Below are positions 45,830-59,035 of a stretch of 64,000 bases of DNA, one piece after another. The DNA comes from Echinometra lucunter. Taxonomy: Eukaryota > Echinodermata > Echinoidea > Camarodonta > Echinometridae. The stretch covers positions 14,394,435-14,458,434 of the forward strand of contig CM057153.1 in the NCBI GenBank assembly GCA_029962745.1. The letters are read 5' to 3'. The position numbers and the translations under genes are program-made. The notes beneath the pieces are model-generated. The model was not told where the DNA came from. It saw only the letters and a list, made by a program, of their open reading frames with translations, and made no database searches. How positions within the stretch are numbered: position 1 is the stretch's first letter; the number at the start of each line of letters is the position of its first letter.

Positions 45830-48178
45830 AGAGGGCGCAGAGTATGCACGGCAACAGACCGTGCCAATAAAAATGAGTGGAGAGAATAGAATGTGCAAAA
45901 AAACCCCACAATTTAAAGCAAATCATAATTGAGTAATCTTGTAATACTTAACCGCCTATTATGCTTTGCCTCTTTTCGGCAACTTTGGCAGCACCCTTGA
46001 TTCGATTTTTTTTTTCTTTTTTGTTTTGTTTTGTTTTGTTTTTGTTTTATTTTATTTTGTTTTTGTTGCTTTCGGGAGGGGGTGTTGTTGTTTTGTAGCC
46101 TTCATATCTAAACTGTCCATTTAGCCCCACTCGACAGCCATTTTTCCAATATCGATAAATGGCGGCGTTTCTAAATGGGAGGGATGGTCTGAGGGGCGTT
46201 ATCTAACTGAAAGAGGGAAAGAGGGGATATTTTACAGAATCGTGAAACTACCACAGGCCTTGCAGGACGATCGAATACTACAAGAATGATATGTCAGTTC
46301 CATCTTCTGACAACTATTTTGAAGAGACGAGACCGATATCTCTGGTGGACCTCACTATGTGACTCAGAACTTCTGTCTCCCGGAACTGGAATATATCAGA
46401 TGGGAGGGGCATTTACAACATCTTTAAGCTATAAAAAATATTGATATCAAGGTACAGGAGAATAATTATCATGATAATACAGCCTAATCTAGGTTCAATT
46501 TAACTTAAAGACATTGGTTAACATTGTTATGATTTTAAAAAATCTTGTTTTGTTACTTGAAAATGGGATAAACCTAAGGGTTATAGTGTAAAAATACCAG
46601 TCTGAAAGTTTCAAAGTATAATATCCACAGGAAGTATTTTCAAATATCAAAAATGTGAACCAATGTTTGAAAAAATATATGAGGGTCGGTTGCACAGAAT
46701 AGACATAAGGAGTGTGCATGCGCGTATGACTCACCTTACCGTACTGTGTACATTGGCGTATCACGCGGAGGGAGGCACATAACGGCACTTTCAAATTCAA
46801 GCAAAGGTCCTCTTAGTGATTGTCTCGTGAGACGAAGGATAATAAAATCGCCGTTTGCGTCTAACTTACACTTTTTCATTCCAAATTATTGTTGGTTTCA
46901 GGGTTTTTTTAGTACAAATACAAGTACTCATGCACATGTTTCATCTTAGTTTGAGAATTTTTGTAATCAGCTACTCACAAAGTTAGCCAATGCCTTTAAT
47001 ACTTCAGTGACTTGGGAGGCTCTAACTCCATAAATTTTCTTCACAGTACCAATCCGATTTCAAATCTCATATGGGCCAATCTATGATTCAGTTCCAGGGT
47101 GGAAGCAGAATGGGAGGATGGGGCGTGGTGTATTGCATCTCGACCACAGGTAGAATTAAAAACAAACAAAAATGTGTCTGGTTTAACTGTGTCTAATTCC
47201 GTTGTTTATTTAGTAGCTCAACACGTATGCCTCACTGCCGTGCCATACACCTATCTCATAAAATGTGGGATAAGGGAGAAAAAAACGGCTCCACTTCGAA
47301 TGACAATTGTGAAAAGGGAAAGACGATATGGGGCGCGATGATGAATTCGTGAGAAAGAAATATGCGCTGTAACTAATGACACGAGGTAGGTAAAGTTCAC
47401 CCACGTGAAGAAATGCTGGAAAAGTTCACATGCGCTTCCTGATTCGATCTCCACACGAAAAACATGTCAAGGCAAGTATCACTTTTTGAAAAAAAAAAAA
47501 AAAAGTTTTAATCCCCCTATAACCCCCCCCCCCCCCGAGAAGGTATCTAGAAGGTGACTTTTCAAAAGTTGTGTGAAATTTTCCTCGAATGGAGAAAGTA
47601 TTGGGACACAGCATACCATCCCTTACGCGTAGACTATTGTGAGTTTCAGGGATTGGTTTTCTTGCATGGTCATAAATGGGCGTATGAAAGGTCCACCATA
47701 TAATACGCCTCTGCGCATTAACTTTATTCTTAGAGTCGTAGTCATGGGCATCAATCAGTAGGTGACACAATATGGTATGCCCCTCACTAATTTTAAGCTG
47801 GGGACCTTTTTGTATGTGCGTGTGTGTTTGTGTGCCCCCCCAAAAAATATGTACCTCTAAATATAAAAAGGATTGACGCCCCTGGTACTGGAAATTCTTT
47901 AGCACAAGGCTAATCTGCCACAAGGTCCAAGGTCTCGCGTTTAGTAGTATTGACTGCTTTTGAAAAAAAATGTATAGGCCCTATAAATTTGCATGGACCG
48001 GTTTAACAGGTTAACAATTAGAGGGAAGTGTCTTACCTAGAAAGTGCAGGGGTCGGAATAAAGATGGGGAAAGAAGGTGGAATAAAACTATGTACTATTT
48101 TGGATAAGCATTATTCTATCTCTTATATCTTCGATTGCATTCAGCACCCCTGGCTCTCAGTTCTCTTGGGGTGAGGTG
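45830..48178. other. Unannotated DNA
   Basis: ATAAATGGCGGCGTTT near 46155 is another YY1-like ATG. Poly-C at about 47524-47537. GGATTGACGCCCCTG at 47870-47884 looks like a hAT-like terminus (CAGGGGCGTCAATCC on the minus strand) without a located partner. The 165-codon minus-strand frame 47426-47923 is probably within that element, not a gene. Confidence 0.4.
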
Positions 48179-48444
48179 CAGGGCCGTACGCAGAAATTTT
48201 TTCCTGGGGGGGGGGGGGGCAAGACGCGTTAAAATTTTCAAAGAAGCTCAAAAGCGAGGGAGTGAAGCTACCAAGCTGGTCACGAAGGTGCTTTTGCATT
48301 TTTAAAAGTGAAATTGAAGGATTTGGTGCACACTTTTCGTGGATTTTGTGGAAATTTTCAGTAAAAAAATGCAAGTTTTCAAAATTTCGGGGGGGGGGGG
48401 GCAACTTCCCCCTGCCCCCCCCCCCCCCGCTGCGTTCGGCCATG
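48179..48444. mobile_element. 266-bp hAT-like MITE
   Basis: The left end CAGGGCCGTACGCAG and right end CTGCGTTCGGCCATG are inverted repeats with two mismatches in 15. The flanks share GAGGTG (GTGAGGTG left, (G)GGAGGTG right), which fits a slightly eroded 8-bp duplication. Poly-G runs at about 48207-48219 and 48389-48401 and a poly-C run at about 48418-48428 sit inside the ends, as in the other hAT-like elements here. Non-coding. Confidence 0.65.
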
Positions 48445-48539
48445 GGAGGTGTTTGGGGGGATGTGAGGGGGACACAAGAATGTTTAATTCACGATTAAGT
48501 CCAAAATCTAAAATCTCTGAAAAGAAATAAGTAATTAAA

Positions 48540-48620
48540 CATGTTAAATGAATGAATGAATAAATGAATAAATTCACAAATGAATAAAAGATGAATTTAA
48601 AAAAAATGAATGAATGATAT
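48540..48620. repeat. (AATG/AATA)n-like tract
   Basis: Imperfect tetranucleotide repeat (AATGAATGAATAAATG). Confidence 0.8.
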
Positions 48621-49293
48621 AAACAAAAATGAAGATTATTTACCACTTCTTCCCCCTCTCATATTGCCAGTCAGATATCAAGAAATCTAATACTCATTAT
48701 CCACCCTTTGAGTCTTGTTAATTACGGTGCTTGCAACCACGCAGAAGAGTCACGGGTTTCCAATGTTTAAAGTGATATATATATATTATTTTGATATTGA
48801 TCTTGATAAGAAATTATTGAAGATTATTATGACAATTCATATATGATTATACTATGTTCAGTATCATAACTGTAATGCAATCAGAGACATTATCGTCACG
48901 TGTCTTAAGTGTCGTCAAATAGCGACAAAAAGTGAGCTGGTCAGTAGATGATTTTAATCGTCTCAAAGTATATGTATATATAAAAAAAATCCTTTTTGCA
49001 TCGCGCAATTCTTTCGTTTCGTTTTTATCAATAATCTGATAATTGTTATTTTCTTGCGTGGCCACTGAGACGTCGCTTCATTCAGGGAATCTCTTTCATA
49101 CCAGGTGCTGCCGCGATACACCTGGATCAAGAGAGGCGATTGTGATTAAATGTCTTATCTAAAGACATAAATGCCGAGCACGATACATCCCTCTCCCCTT
49201 AAAAAAGAAAGGTGAATGAACTACCATACCCACTCCCCCAACGGAACATGATGAGAAGGAGGCGACGGATAGCAAGTTGGCAGAAAGAGGGAA

Positions 49294-49296
<3 letters not shown>

Positions 49297-49342
<46 letters not shown>
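49297..49342. repeat. (GA)n microsatellite
   Basis: Uninterrupted GA run of about 23 units; frames across it are artefacts. Confidence 0.95.
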
Positions 49343-49350
<8 letters not shown>

Positions 49351-50811
49351 AGTGAAAAAGAGGGCGAGAAGAATAGAGAAACAAAGATCAAGACAGGGCA
49401 TAAGTGACAAAGAGAGAGAGACAACGGGGGACAGAAAGAGAAAGACAGAAAAGGGTAGAGCAGAGCCAATTTCATTTCTATTACTCGAGAAAATATAGTT
49501 TTCCCTTCCATAATAGTTGCGTAGACTCCAGAGGGACTTCGTATGTGAGCAAACAGAGGGATTAAATTCGGTTCATCGGTGAAAGGACATACTACCGACA
49601 ATCATTTGAGAAACATGGCAATCTTCATGTTTCATGACACCATCGTGGGCCCCAAGTTCGTACTTTATCTCCTTTATTACTCACGCCAAAACGTTTCTAT
49701 CTTTATTTCTCTCTCTCTCTCTCTCTCTGTCTTTCTATTTCTCTTCATCTCTCTCCTCTTTCTTTTCCCTTCTCTTCATCTTTTATCTTCCTCTCTATCT
49801 TCTCTCTATCTTCTCTTTTCTAGCAATGTTGTGATATGTTCGTGTAATGAAAAAAAGGAAAACTAATACCATTCATATTGAGATCTTTAAACCATAAGCT
49901 CCGAATCAAGATAAAAAATCAGGGTTTAATTCAGAACAGAATCAAATTCCTTTATTCAGATCATCTAAAACTGCTTTCATTATTGTAATGTACTGCAATG
50001 TGTTGTATTGTATTACTTATACTTTAGTATTATATTCTGATGTTGTTAATTTGATGTTATTTATTTTTGTGTTATTGTTATATAATATTTCGACATGATA
50101 AAACTTTACTGCATGAGGCAATTGTTGTAAATGAATATTACATTGCGTATGCGGTCTAAGACCATTATCATAATTGATTCCATCGGAGAAACTTGCATTA
50201 AAAGTAGGATTTCACAATTCAGTTCTTGATCAATTCAACCAATGTAATCGACCGAGTGTAAAGTTGTAAACTGCTTTGAAAATGATATTTGCGGCACAAT
50301 TTTCCGGAATTATTTTCTATATGAATAGAATGACCATAATGTGTTCGTTGCCAATATCCTCTAATTAATGTAAATCTGACAGTATTTTGAAGGAAAAACT
50401 GATCTTGGACATAAAAAATGCAATGAATGATGCATTTCTACATGAGTACGTGATAAGGCTTGCCTAGCGTTAATTAGTAAATAGTGAAGGGTAGATAACC
50501 CACTCCCCCCCCCCCCCCACCCCCTCAGTTCGTCCATCAGCGCACGCCCCCAGTCCTGCCAGTATCATACCCATAGATCATACTGTTCAAGAGTTCATCC
50601 TGTTTTGCCCCACTTTCCGATGACGTCGCGAGCACCATCGCCAGTCCCTCTGCCCTCCAATATCCCAGTCACATGAACAAACCGTTATACGACCGATAGC
50701 AGATCTAACAAAATTATCACATGACATTCAATGTCCAAGAATCGTTTGGCCGTGTGACTGCGGTACAACTGCCTTCTGAAAACATTGACATGGCCTAACC
50801 ACGTGTGGTAT
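49343..50811. other. Unannotated DNA
   Basis: CT-rich tract at about 49710-49815, poly-C at about 50504-50518, then a less AT-rich block (50500-50900). No gene recognised. Confidence 0.4.
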
Positions 50812-50824
50812 TGACCCTTGACCT
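50812..50824 (-). promoter_or_regulatory. DR1 nuclear-receptor motif
   Basis: On the minus strand AGGTCA-A-GGGTCA, the same 13-mer as at 20316-20328. A further TGACTA half-site abuts it. Confidence 0.35.
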
Positions 50825-51263
50825 TGACTAAATTACGACCATTTTCGACGTCATGAAATCTTGGAGAAAGACAGAAATTTTCGGGGAGAAAAAATGAAAT
50901 AAATTTGACGAATGTTTGGTCATGTCAGCAACCTCCCTAGGAATGTTTGACACCAGTCACCTGTAATTTTGCGGTTCTCAGCGCTTACCAAATGTCTCTC
51001 CATTCCTGCAGTTTTTCTTTTCTTTACATTACTTTACTCACTCTCTCTCTTCCCCCCTCTCGCTCTCTTTCTCTCTCTCTTTTTCCCTGTGGTCTGTTGG
51101 AAACTTTTCGAACTTTTTACACTTAAAATTATTTTTTGTGAATCTTACATTAGATTGATTTGGAAGCAAAATTCATCAAAATCTTGAAGAAGCAATTAAA
51201 AAAGTCCTGAGCAAGCATTATCCATATTTTCCTGTACATGCACTCTAAGCTTAGACTTGAATC

Positions 51264-51361
51264 AGGGACAAATCCAAAATTCGATTAAAATCTGAATCTA
51301 ATAGATTTAGAAACCAAACTTATTGATAAAAATTTTTAAATCTAATTTTGGATTTGTCCCT
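51264..51361. mobile_element. 98-bp palindromic MITE-like repeat
   Basis: AGGGACAAATCCAAAATT at 51264-51281 is matched by AATTTTGGATTTGTCCCT at 51344-51361, with weaker pairing further in (GATTAAAA / TTTTTAAATC). No clear target duplication. Non-coding. Confidence 0.65.
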
Positions 51362-52925
51362 AATAACAATCGAATTAGATTAATTTCTAATCCAAGAAAT
51401 TCTTTCTTCATTTTTAAAATTTTTATTGTGTCCATTTTTCTGCCGCTTCGAATGGCGCCTGGGTCACCGGCTCAAAGCACGTTTTTTTTTCTTATACCCC
51501 ACTCCAAACTTCATCAATGTAATAATGATACTGCACAGGCATAATTCCATCAGAAGAAAAGAAAAACAGTTTTTCGAGCAATAAACCTTTGTATTGACAG
51601 TATAAATCAACAATATGTTTATGACTAGTACATGACGACAAAATAATGCGAAAAATGTCATTTCAATCTACTGTGTTTTTTTAACTTGTTTAAAGGCCAG
51701 ACAGTGTTTTAGGCAGAACTGAAAGCAGGTATTTAAATAAATATGTGAGAATGATAAGAGGAAGAAGTATCTACCCACGCGTGTTAAAAACATTCGGTAG
51801 TGCAATGAAAATTTAAAAAATGCCAAAAATGTTCACCGGAGAAGTTTATGAATTTTACGTCTAGTGATATCTACTGCCAATCTAAGGTCGTTTTGCTTCG
51901 GTGCATTTTTATTTAGAAAATAAATGAAAGTAAACTTTAGTTAAAAAGAATACAGCGAGCCGTTCAATTTTTTTTTTCAATAATGTGTGCTTTTCCATTT
52001 CAAGCTTTGTAACAATTTTGCATTTTCAAACATGCCAATAGCCGTTTTATCAATTCTTATTTACTGGAGACGTGAATCTGAGAATAACCCATTCTCATTA
52101 TTTGAGTTTTGGGCATAAAATTTTTACTTTATGTGCACAGAAAACGTAATGCACTTTAAACTTGACTTTGAATATTGTAAAGTTTATGAATCTTACTTCA
52201 AGTGATAAAAGTAAAGGAAAATAAAAGCACGTGACTCCAATTTTCTGCGATACTATTCCGTCAGCACATGCTCGCCGGCAGCGGTCCAAGAGGCAAATTA
52301 TCTGTGAAAAAATATCAACAAAAAAGTCACCCCAAACTTCCAATTTTCGCAAGTCGTTGTATTGAGATATCATGCTTGACAGGCTCGAAATGTGTAGATC
52401 ATGTTGTTTTAAAATTTCATTTTTCATGATCTTATTTTCTGTCGCTTGATCAGATTTGTTAGCGGTGTTGAATGGCTGAAAAAGTCATCAGACTGCGCGA
52501 TTTTGGTTACAGGCATGCATCCGATCTTTCACCTTTGGATGCCCTTGTCTTGTAATGTCACTATGTCACACACGTTTCCACTTCTCCAACTTTATCCTTT
52601 TTACCTTTTATCTAGTTTTTCAAAAATTATGTAAAAATGTATTTATATAATCTCTTTCTTCTGTTAATTATTTTTGATGATCCTTTCTTTCTCTCCCTGC
52701 CTCTCCCTGTTCTTTCTTTCTCTGTCTTTCTTTATTTCTTTCTCTCTTCCTTTCTTTCTCTCTCCCTATTCGTCTCTCACACATTATGCGCGTTTTTTTC
52801 CTTTCATTTTCTCTCATTTTACCTTCAACTCCTTCTCTTTCTTTTATTCTGTCATAATTGTGCTTTTTTATGATTGCAAGAAAATGCAAATTACGGAAAA
52901 ATTACTTCTTTGAAATAAGATTTGA
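51362..52925. other. Unannotated DNA
   Basis: AT-rich; CT-rich low complexity at about 52686-52780. No gene recognised. Confidence 0.4.
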
Positions 52926-53054
52926 GCAAAAATATTTTCATTTTTCTTAAAAGAATTCAGGGATGGACGGTTTTTAACATCTTCTCTTAGAAAATTCCAA
53001 AATCTAGGACCATCATACATAAATGTTTTCTTCGCTTATAAAGTTCCCTTTAAA
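52926..53054 (-). pseudogene. LINE C-terminal remnant, second type
   Basis: A minus-strand frame gives Y-D-G-P-R-F-W-N-F-L-R-E-D-V-K-N, then S-L-N-S-F-K-K-N, matching the ORF2 end of jockey/CR1/RTE-type elements (...GPKLWNSLP..I+...SL..FKK.LK). One in-frame TAA lies at the upstream end. Only about 40 residues remain. Its type differs from the adjacent L1/Tx1-like fragment, so two separate LINE insertions probably meet here. Confidence 0.65.
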
Positions 53055-53386
53055 AAAAAATATATTTATGTGTTTTTATTGAATCATCAAAATCACAAAT
53101 TTACAAACAATTGATACAGTAATTGAAAAAAAACAAGAACATCAAGTAAAAACAACAGAACAACAAAACAAAGGTAAAAAAAAACATTTTTAAAAAGAAG
53201 AAAAAGAAAAGGTAGAACGTAAGAATCTATGCATACATGTTATGAGCAAAATATTCAGCAGTGGCAAGGAACAGTAAATATAACCAAATGCAGAAGGAGC
53301 CTCAATCAGACACATTATAGCTCGAATTTCCATTTCTTAAAATGAATATGATTTTTCCTCTTTTTTACCCAAATAATATTCTGGGG

Positions 53387-54660
53387 TTTTTTTTTTTTTT
53401 TTTTTACATTCGTATATGTTTCCTAAAACCTTCAAAACAGGGGCTGATATTTCTAAATCTACAAATATGAATGAAGTATTTAAGAGAAAGAAACAAGTAT
53501 GACAGAAATTCATTCGAAGAAACACCAAACATTTTCTCAAAGTCGTTCAAAACAAAATCAGACTTGTATTCTGAATGAATAATATACAATAGTTTCTGCC
53601 AAATAGGGGTTACAACAACACAGTCACAAAACAAGTGAACCATAGTTTCAGTTTTTATCACAAAAATTGCATTTTCCCCTCTTTTTCATATACAAAAACT
53701 CAGTTAAAGCAATTGCTTTATGGAATACCTTGAAATAAAAAGAACGTAAGCGAGTATCGATAGAGCATTTAAAATGAACAATGTGAATGATTTCCCAATC
53801 GATATAACAAGGGACAGTGAGTTTTTCTCTTTAATTTTCATACCTATCCTCATGGATACATGACTCTTGTGCATACTTGGGAACTTTCTTGGTTTGGACA
53901 AGGTCAGCAGCAATATCATCATCAACTTCAATATAATCATTCTGATCCTCCAACCAATGACTAGGGATGTTTTTTATCAAGAAAGTATACTTTCTTCTAT
54001 CTTTATGAGAAATATCATAATCTTTAGAATTAACTCTTCAAATAACTTATGACCTTGAAGATGAGGGCTCAACAGATCAGATATTCTAAAAATATTTTTC
54101 TCATACCAATCCTCATAATACCAATATTGCTCCGATTTAGATCGAAACTTCTTATTAAACCACAAAGATTGACCAATACCACTGTCTGGGTAAAATTGCT
54201 CAAACCAATGTTTTGAAGCCTTTCCCCTGAAAATATACCAGGTACGCCGGGAATCTGCCAATTGAATGTTATGTATAGAGATTTCAGAATTGATTCAGGA
54301 GCATGAACGATCCACAAAATAAGTTCATTTTCATGAAATTTTTCAGGGAGACCATTTCAGTTATCTTCCACATACTACAATAGTTGTCATCTAATAAACA
54401 TTTCACCCAAGTCATCTTCAGAGCAAGAGCAAAATTAAGTGCATCAGTCATCTGGAGACCACCATGAAGGTACTCATTATAAACATAAGTCTTCTTTGTA
54501 CTCTGTCCCTATCCCCATTCCAAATGAAGTTAAAAATATTGTATTCAATTTTTTTAAAGAAATAAAGTTCTGAAGAGTGGTAGTTGAAACTCGTTGAACC
54601 ATCTCGTTAGGTAATCATGAAATAACCGATTTGGGGGAACATGACTTCAAAATATAATAT
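53387..54660 (-). pseudogene. L1/Tx1-like LINE ORF2 C-terminal fragment, frameshifted
   Basis: Minus-strand pieces in shifting frames line up in the order of a Tx1/L1 ORF2 end. F-N-F-I-W-N-G-D-R (about 54530) is followed by Y-L-H-G-G-L-Q-M-T-D-A-L-N (about 54470) and S-L-W-F-N-K-K-F then Y-Y-E-D-W-Y-E-K-N (about 54150). Next come I-D-W-E-I-I-H-I-V-H-F-K-C (about 53800), C-N-F-C and, one frame over, E-T-M-V-H-L-F-C-D-C (about 53640), the C-terminal Cys-His motif. At least three frameshifts or stops break it. The endonuclease and RT catalytic part is missing (5' truncation). The rest of the 3' region runs toward 53060. Confidence 0.85.
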
Positions 54661-55045
54661 GTGGAAGAGTCTTTTTTTTTTTCTTTTTTTTTTATTTTAC
54701 TGTAGTTATACAAAAATTGTCCCAACTGAAATGTGTCTTTAGCATAATTGCACGTTGGCGCAGCTAGATTTAATTTGATATTGTTTTACCTGTTAAGTAT
54801 CAATACAACTGAAAATGAAATTTTCATAGCATTGAAATTAAAAATATATCTTGTCAGGATAACCCATGAAAGCTCGTAATAAGCTTACGTATTCCATGGG
54901 GTCATAAAGTCACTCATTTAGTATTTGGCCTTTATTTTATCGTTTGATTGAAGGTTTGTAACTTCATGATCATATTCTCAATCATTTATTTCTGATTCTT
55001 CTTAAAATTCATGAAGGTTGTACGTGAGTATCCGCCAGCTCCTTG
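54661..55045. other. Unannotated DNA
   Basis: T-rich tract at 54672-54700 marks the 5' break of the LINE; nothing further recognised. Confidence 0.4.
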
Positions 55046-55065
55046 GGGTCAAGGGTTAAAGGTCG
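55046..55065 (+). promoter_or_regulatory. Triple nuclear-receptor half-site (DR1-DR1)
   Basis: GGGTCA-A-GGGTTA-A-AGGTCG: three half-sites in direct repeat with one-base spacings; the last has one mismatch. Confidence 0.35.
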
Positions 55066-55554
55066 ATTCACCCCATGACGAATAAAATGAATAAATATTC
55101 ACATAGTTAGTTTTGGAAACATTCAGGCGGGACTATAGAATAAATATACATTATGAGAGATATGAGCACTATAAACTGTCAAATAAACACAATGATATGA
55201 CGTATTTGTAAGAGGACTGTTACGTGATATGAATGATAGCGATAGAAATATTTCCGAGACAAAACAACGCCGGCGCTTTATAGAAATAAAGTGAAAAGGA
55301 GCAGAAGAAAAAATGGAATAGTATAGCTTCTTGATTTTTTTTTTTTTTTTTTTTTGTAATTGTAAAATATAGACAACTTTCTTATTCAAAATGCACCATT
55401 TGATATGCAATTATACAATGAATGAGATAATTGATAATAATCAAGCCGGTGTTACTTATAATCATTTTAAATCTCGTCTAGAAAGATCTCTAATTTCGTA
55501 CGAATTTGTGAGGACAAATTCGCAACTTCCTGTGACGTAATTTGTTCCTTTGGA

Positions 55555-55625
55555 AGCGCATAGAGACGTGAGATAATAATGTGATATGCGCTATACAAGA
55601 ACGGATTATTACTATTATTATTACT
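55555..55625 (+). mobile_element. LINE 3'-tail fragment (CR1/L2-like)
   Basis: AGCGCATAGAGACGTG, then ATGCGCTATACAAGAACGG and (ATT)n. Same family as 4429-4490 and as the segment inside both hAT-like copies (6560-6625 and 57845-57895). Confidence 0.6.
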
Positions 55626-56151
55626 TAAAGTCATGAGATCATGTGTAATTTACAGCGCATGAATATTCCCTAATGTCATAAAAGATGATTTTGTTCATTC
55701 CAAGATCTCCTTTGTAGAAAACAATTTCTTTCTTGTGTTACGAGGGCCAAAAAAGCGCTCACATGTACGTACATCATATACATCATGACGCAAGCGCATA
55801 TCCATGAATTCGTCATTCTTGTTTTTTCTTCTTCAAAATATGGAACTGTTGGTTGAAATATCATTTTGATTTATCGTTCAGCGATCAATCATCACTTTAA
55901 CAATGACAGATTGGAGTCGTTTCTGTCTCATTAATGCATTGTTGGAAAGATAGTTGAACTTTGGATACCATTCTCTCTTTCTTTCTCTCTCTCGCTCTCT
56001 CTCTTTCTCTATTTATCTTTCATTGTATCTCTCATTCTCTCCTTCTTTCTTCCTCTCCGTCTCCCTGTTAAGTGAATGATGGGAAGGAATAAAAGGGGTC
56101 AACCGTCATTACGTCATTGCAGAAGTTGGAATACTCACTCATGTGAAAAAT
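55626..56151. other. Unannotated DNA
   Basis: CT-rich tract at about 55973-56068; otherwise nothing recognised. Confidence 0.4.
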
Positions 56152-56303
56152 CAGGCCCCCGTTTCATAAAACCTGTTATCAGTAACAACTGCCACATTTC
56201 TATGACAAATTTGCTCTCAGCCAGTCAGATGCAAGGATTTCAGTAGCTTATAACAATTACTGCATCTTGTTATTGATAACAAGTTTTATGAAACGGGGCC
56301 CTG
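56152..56303. mobile_element. 152-bp MITE with ~37-bp inverted ends
   Basis: The left end CAGGCCCCCGTTTCATAAAA plus CCTGTTATCAGTAACAA is mirrored at the right by TTGTTATTGATAACAAG and TTTTATGAAACGGGGCCCTG. The ends are of CAGGG type, but flanking octamers do not match clearly. Non-coding. Confidence 0.75.
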
Positions 56304-57075
56304 ATGTAAAGGGCACAGTCTTATCAAGGAGTCTATAGTAACTCCTAGGTCTTATCAAATATTTGGCTCTTCTCTGCATTGGAACAACGTAATAATTTTG
56401 AATGACTCATCATATTAAGGTAGGCCAATTACCTGAATCATGAGATGTGCAAGAGATATGAAATAAAGAAGTGAAATGTTAGTCATGACTCTTAATGACC
56501 ATGGATATGAATATCACAAATTTTATTTCAACTCTAATTGTTTTAAGAGAATATAATTGCATACGAGGACAAGAAAATGCAGATTCTGAGGCACAAGTTC
56601 AGGGGCTTGTTTTAATTAAAGACCTTGCTGATAATACATTTATATTTTCTTCTACAAAGGGTTTAAGCAATGATAGTAAAGAGGATTTAAAAAATAAAAA
56701 CGAACAACAACAACAAAACGAAAAAAAAGTCGTCAGTTCTGTTGCTCATGGTTTTTATCTTTTTCTTTGCATGCAGCCTCTCTAGTCTTCCTGGTTTTAC
56801 TAGTTTTTGCCAAAATCTCTCTTTATTTCTAGTTTGCTCCTCCGCCCCCCCCCCCTCTCTCTCTATTTTGTCTTAATGCATCTATTTTTTTCTCGTGTAG
56901 CCCTTCTGGTGGGGTCGAAACTACATTTTATTTGTAAAGTCCGTCAGATATTTATGGAAAGGAATGTTGTGTTGAAAGTCCACAAAACTAACCTTAGGAG
57001 ACTGATATAGAATTTGATTCATATTTGTTATTGTCTTGTCCTGTATTTGATCTATGACCTTTGAACCGTAACCAA
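56304..57075. other. Unannotated DNA
   Basis: One 96-codon frame (56495-56785) lacks any recognised motif. Poly-C at about 56846-56854. Confidence 0.4.
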
Positions 57076-57083
57076 CATAATAC
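57076..57083. repeat. Left 8-bp target-site duplication
   Basis: CATAATAC, identical to 58611-58618. Confidence 0.85.
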
Positions 57084-58610
<1,527 letters not shown>

Positions 58611-58618
58611 CATAATAC
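58611..58618. repeat. Right 8-bp target-site duplication
   Basis: CATAATAC, exact match to 57076-57083. Confidence 0.85.
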
Positions 58619-58759
58619 ATATGCCATGCTCCCCAAGATGTAAAGATATATCAGTAGTAAAGAAAGCAGTTTATTTGACCCCCAAATCAAATGTCTCTTA
58701 ATGTTATGATTATGTGACTCCCCTACGTCCATAAACGCCCCATCGATTTTAACCACACC

Positions 58760-59035
58760 CCTCTCACGCTTCCCCTCCCTCTTCCTCTGCTTCTCTCTCT
58801 CGGCTTCTCTCGGCCTCTCTCGGCCTCTTCATCTCTCACCTCCTCTCTCATTTCTTTTATCTCCCTGTTACAAATTTATGTCTCTTACAATATTTTTCTC
58901 TATCTCCAGTCTTTCCTCTTTCTTTGTCGTCATCATCCCTCCCTCCCTCCTTCCCTCCCTCCTTCCCTCTCTCCCTCTCTCCTTCCCCTCTCCCTCCCTC
59001 CCTCCCTCCCTCTCTCCCTCCCCTCTCTCTTTTCC
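58760..59035. repeat. CT-rich tract with CCCT and TCTCGGCC repeats
   Basis: Pyrimidine-strand low complexity, including TCTCTCGGCC repeats (58795-58830) and (CCCT)n (58938-59032). The Pro/Ser and Gly/Glu/Arg frames on the two strands are artefacts. Confidence 0.9.

Noticed and set aside
47426..47923. 165-codon minus-strand frame
   Set aside because: Includes poly-Gly and poly-Phe from homopolymers and begins near a transposon-like end; unlikely gene.
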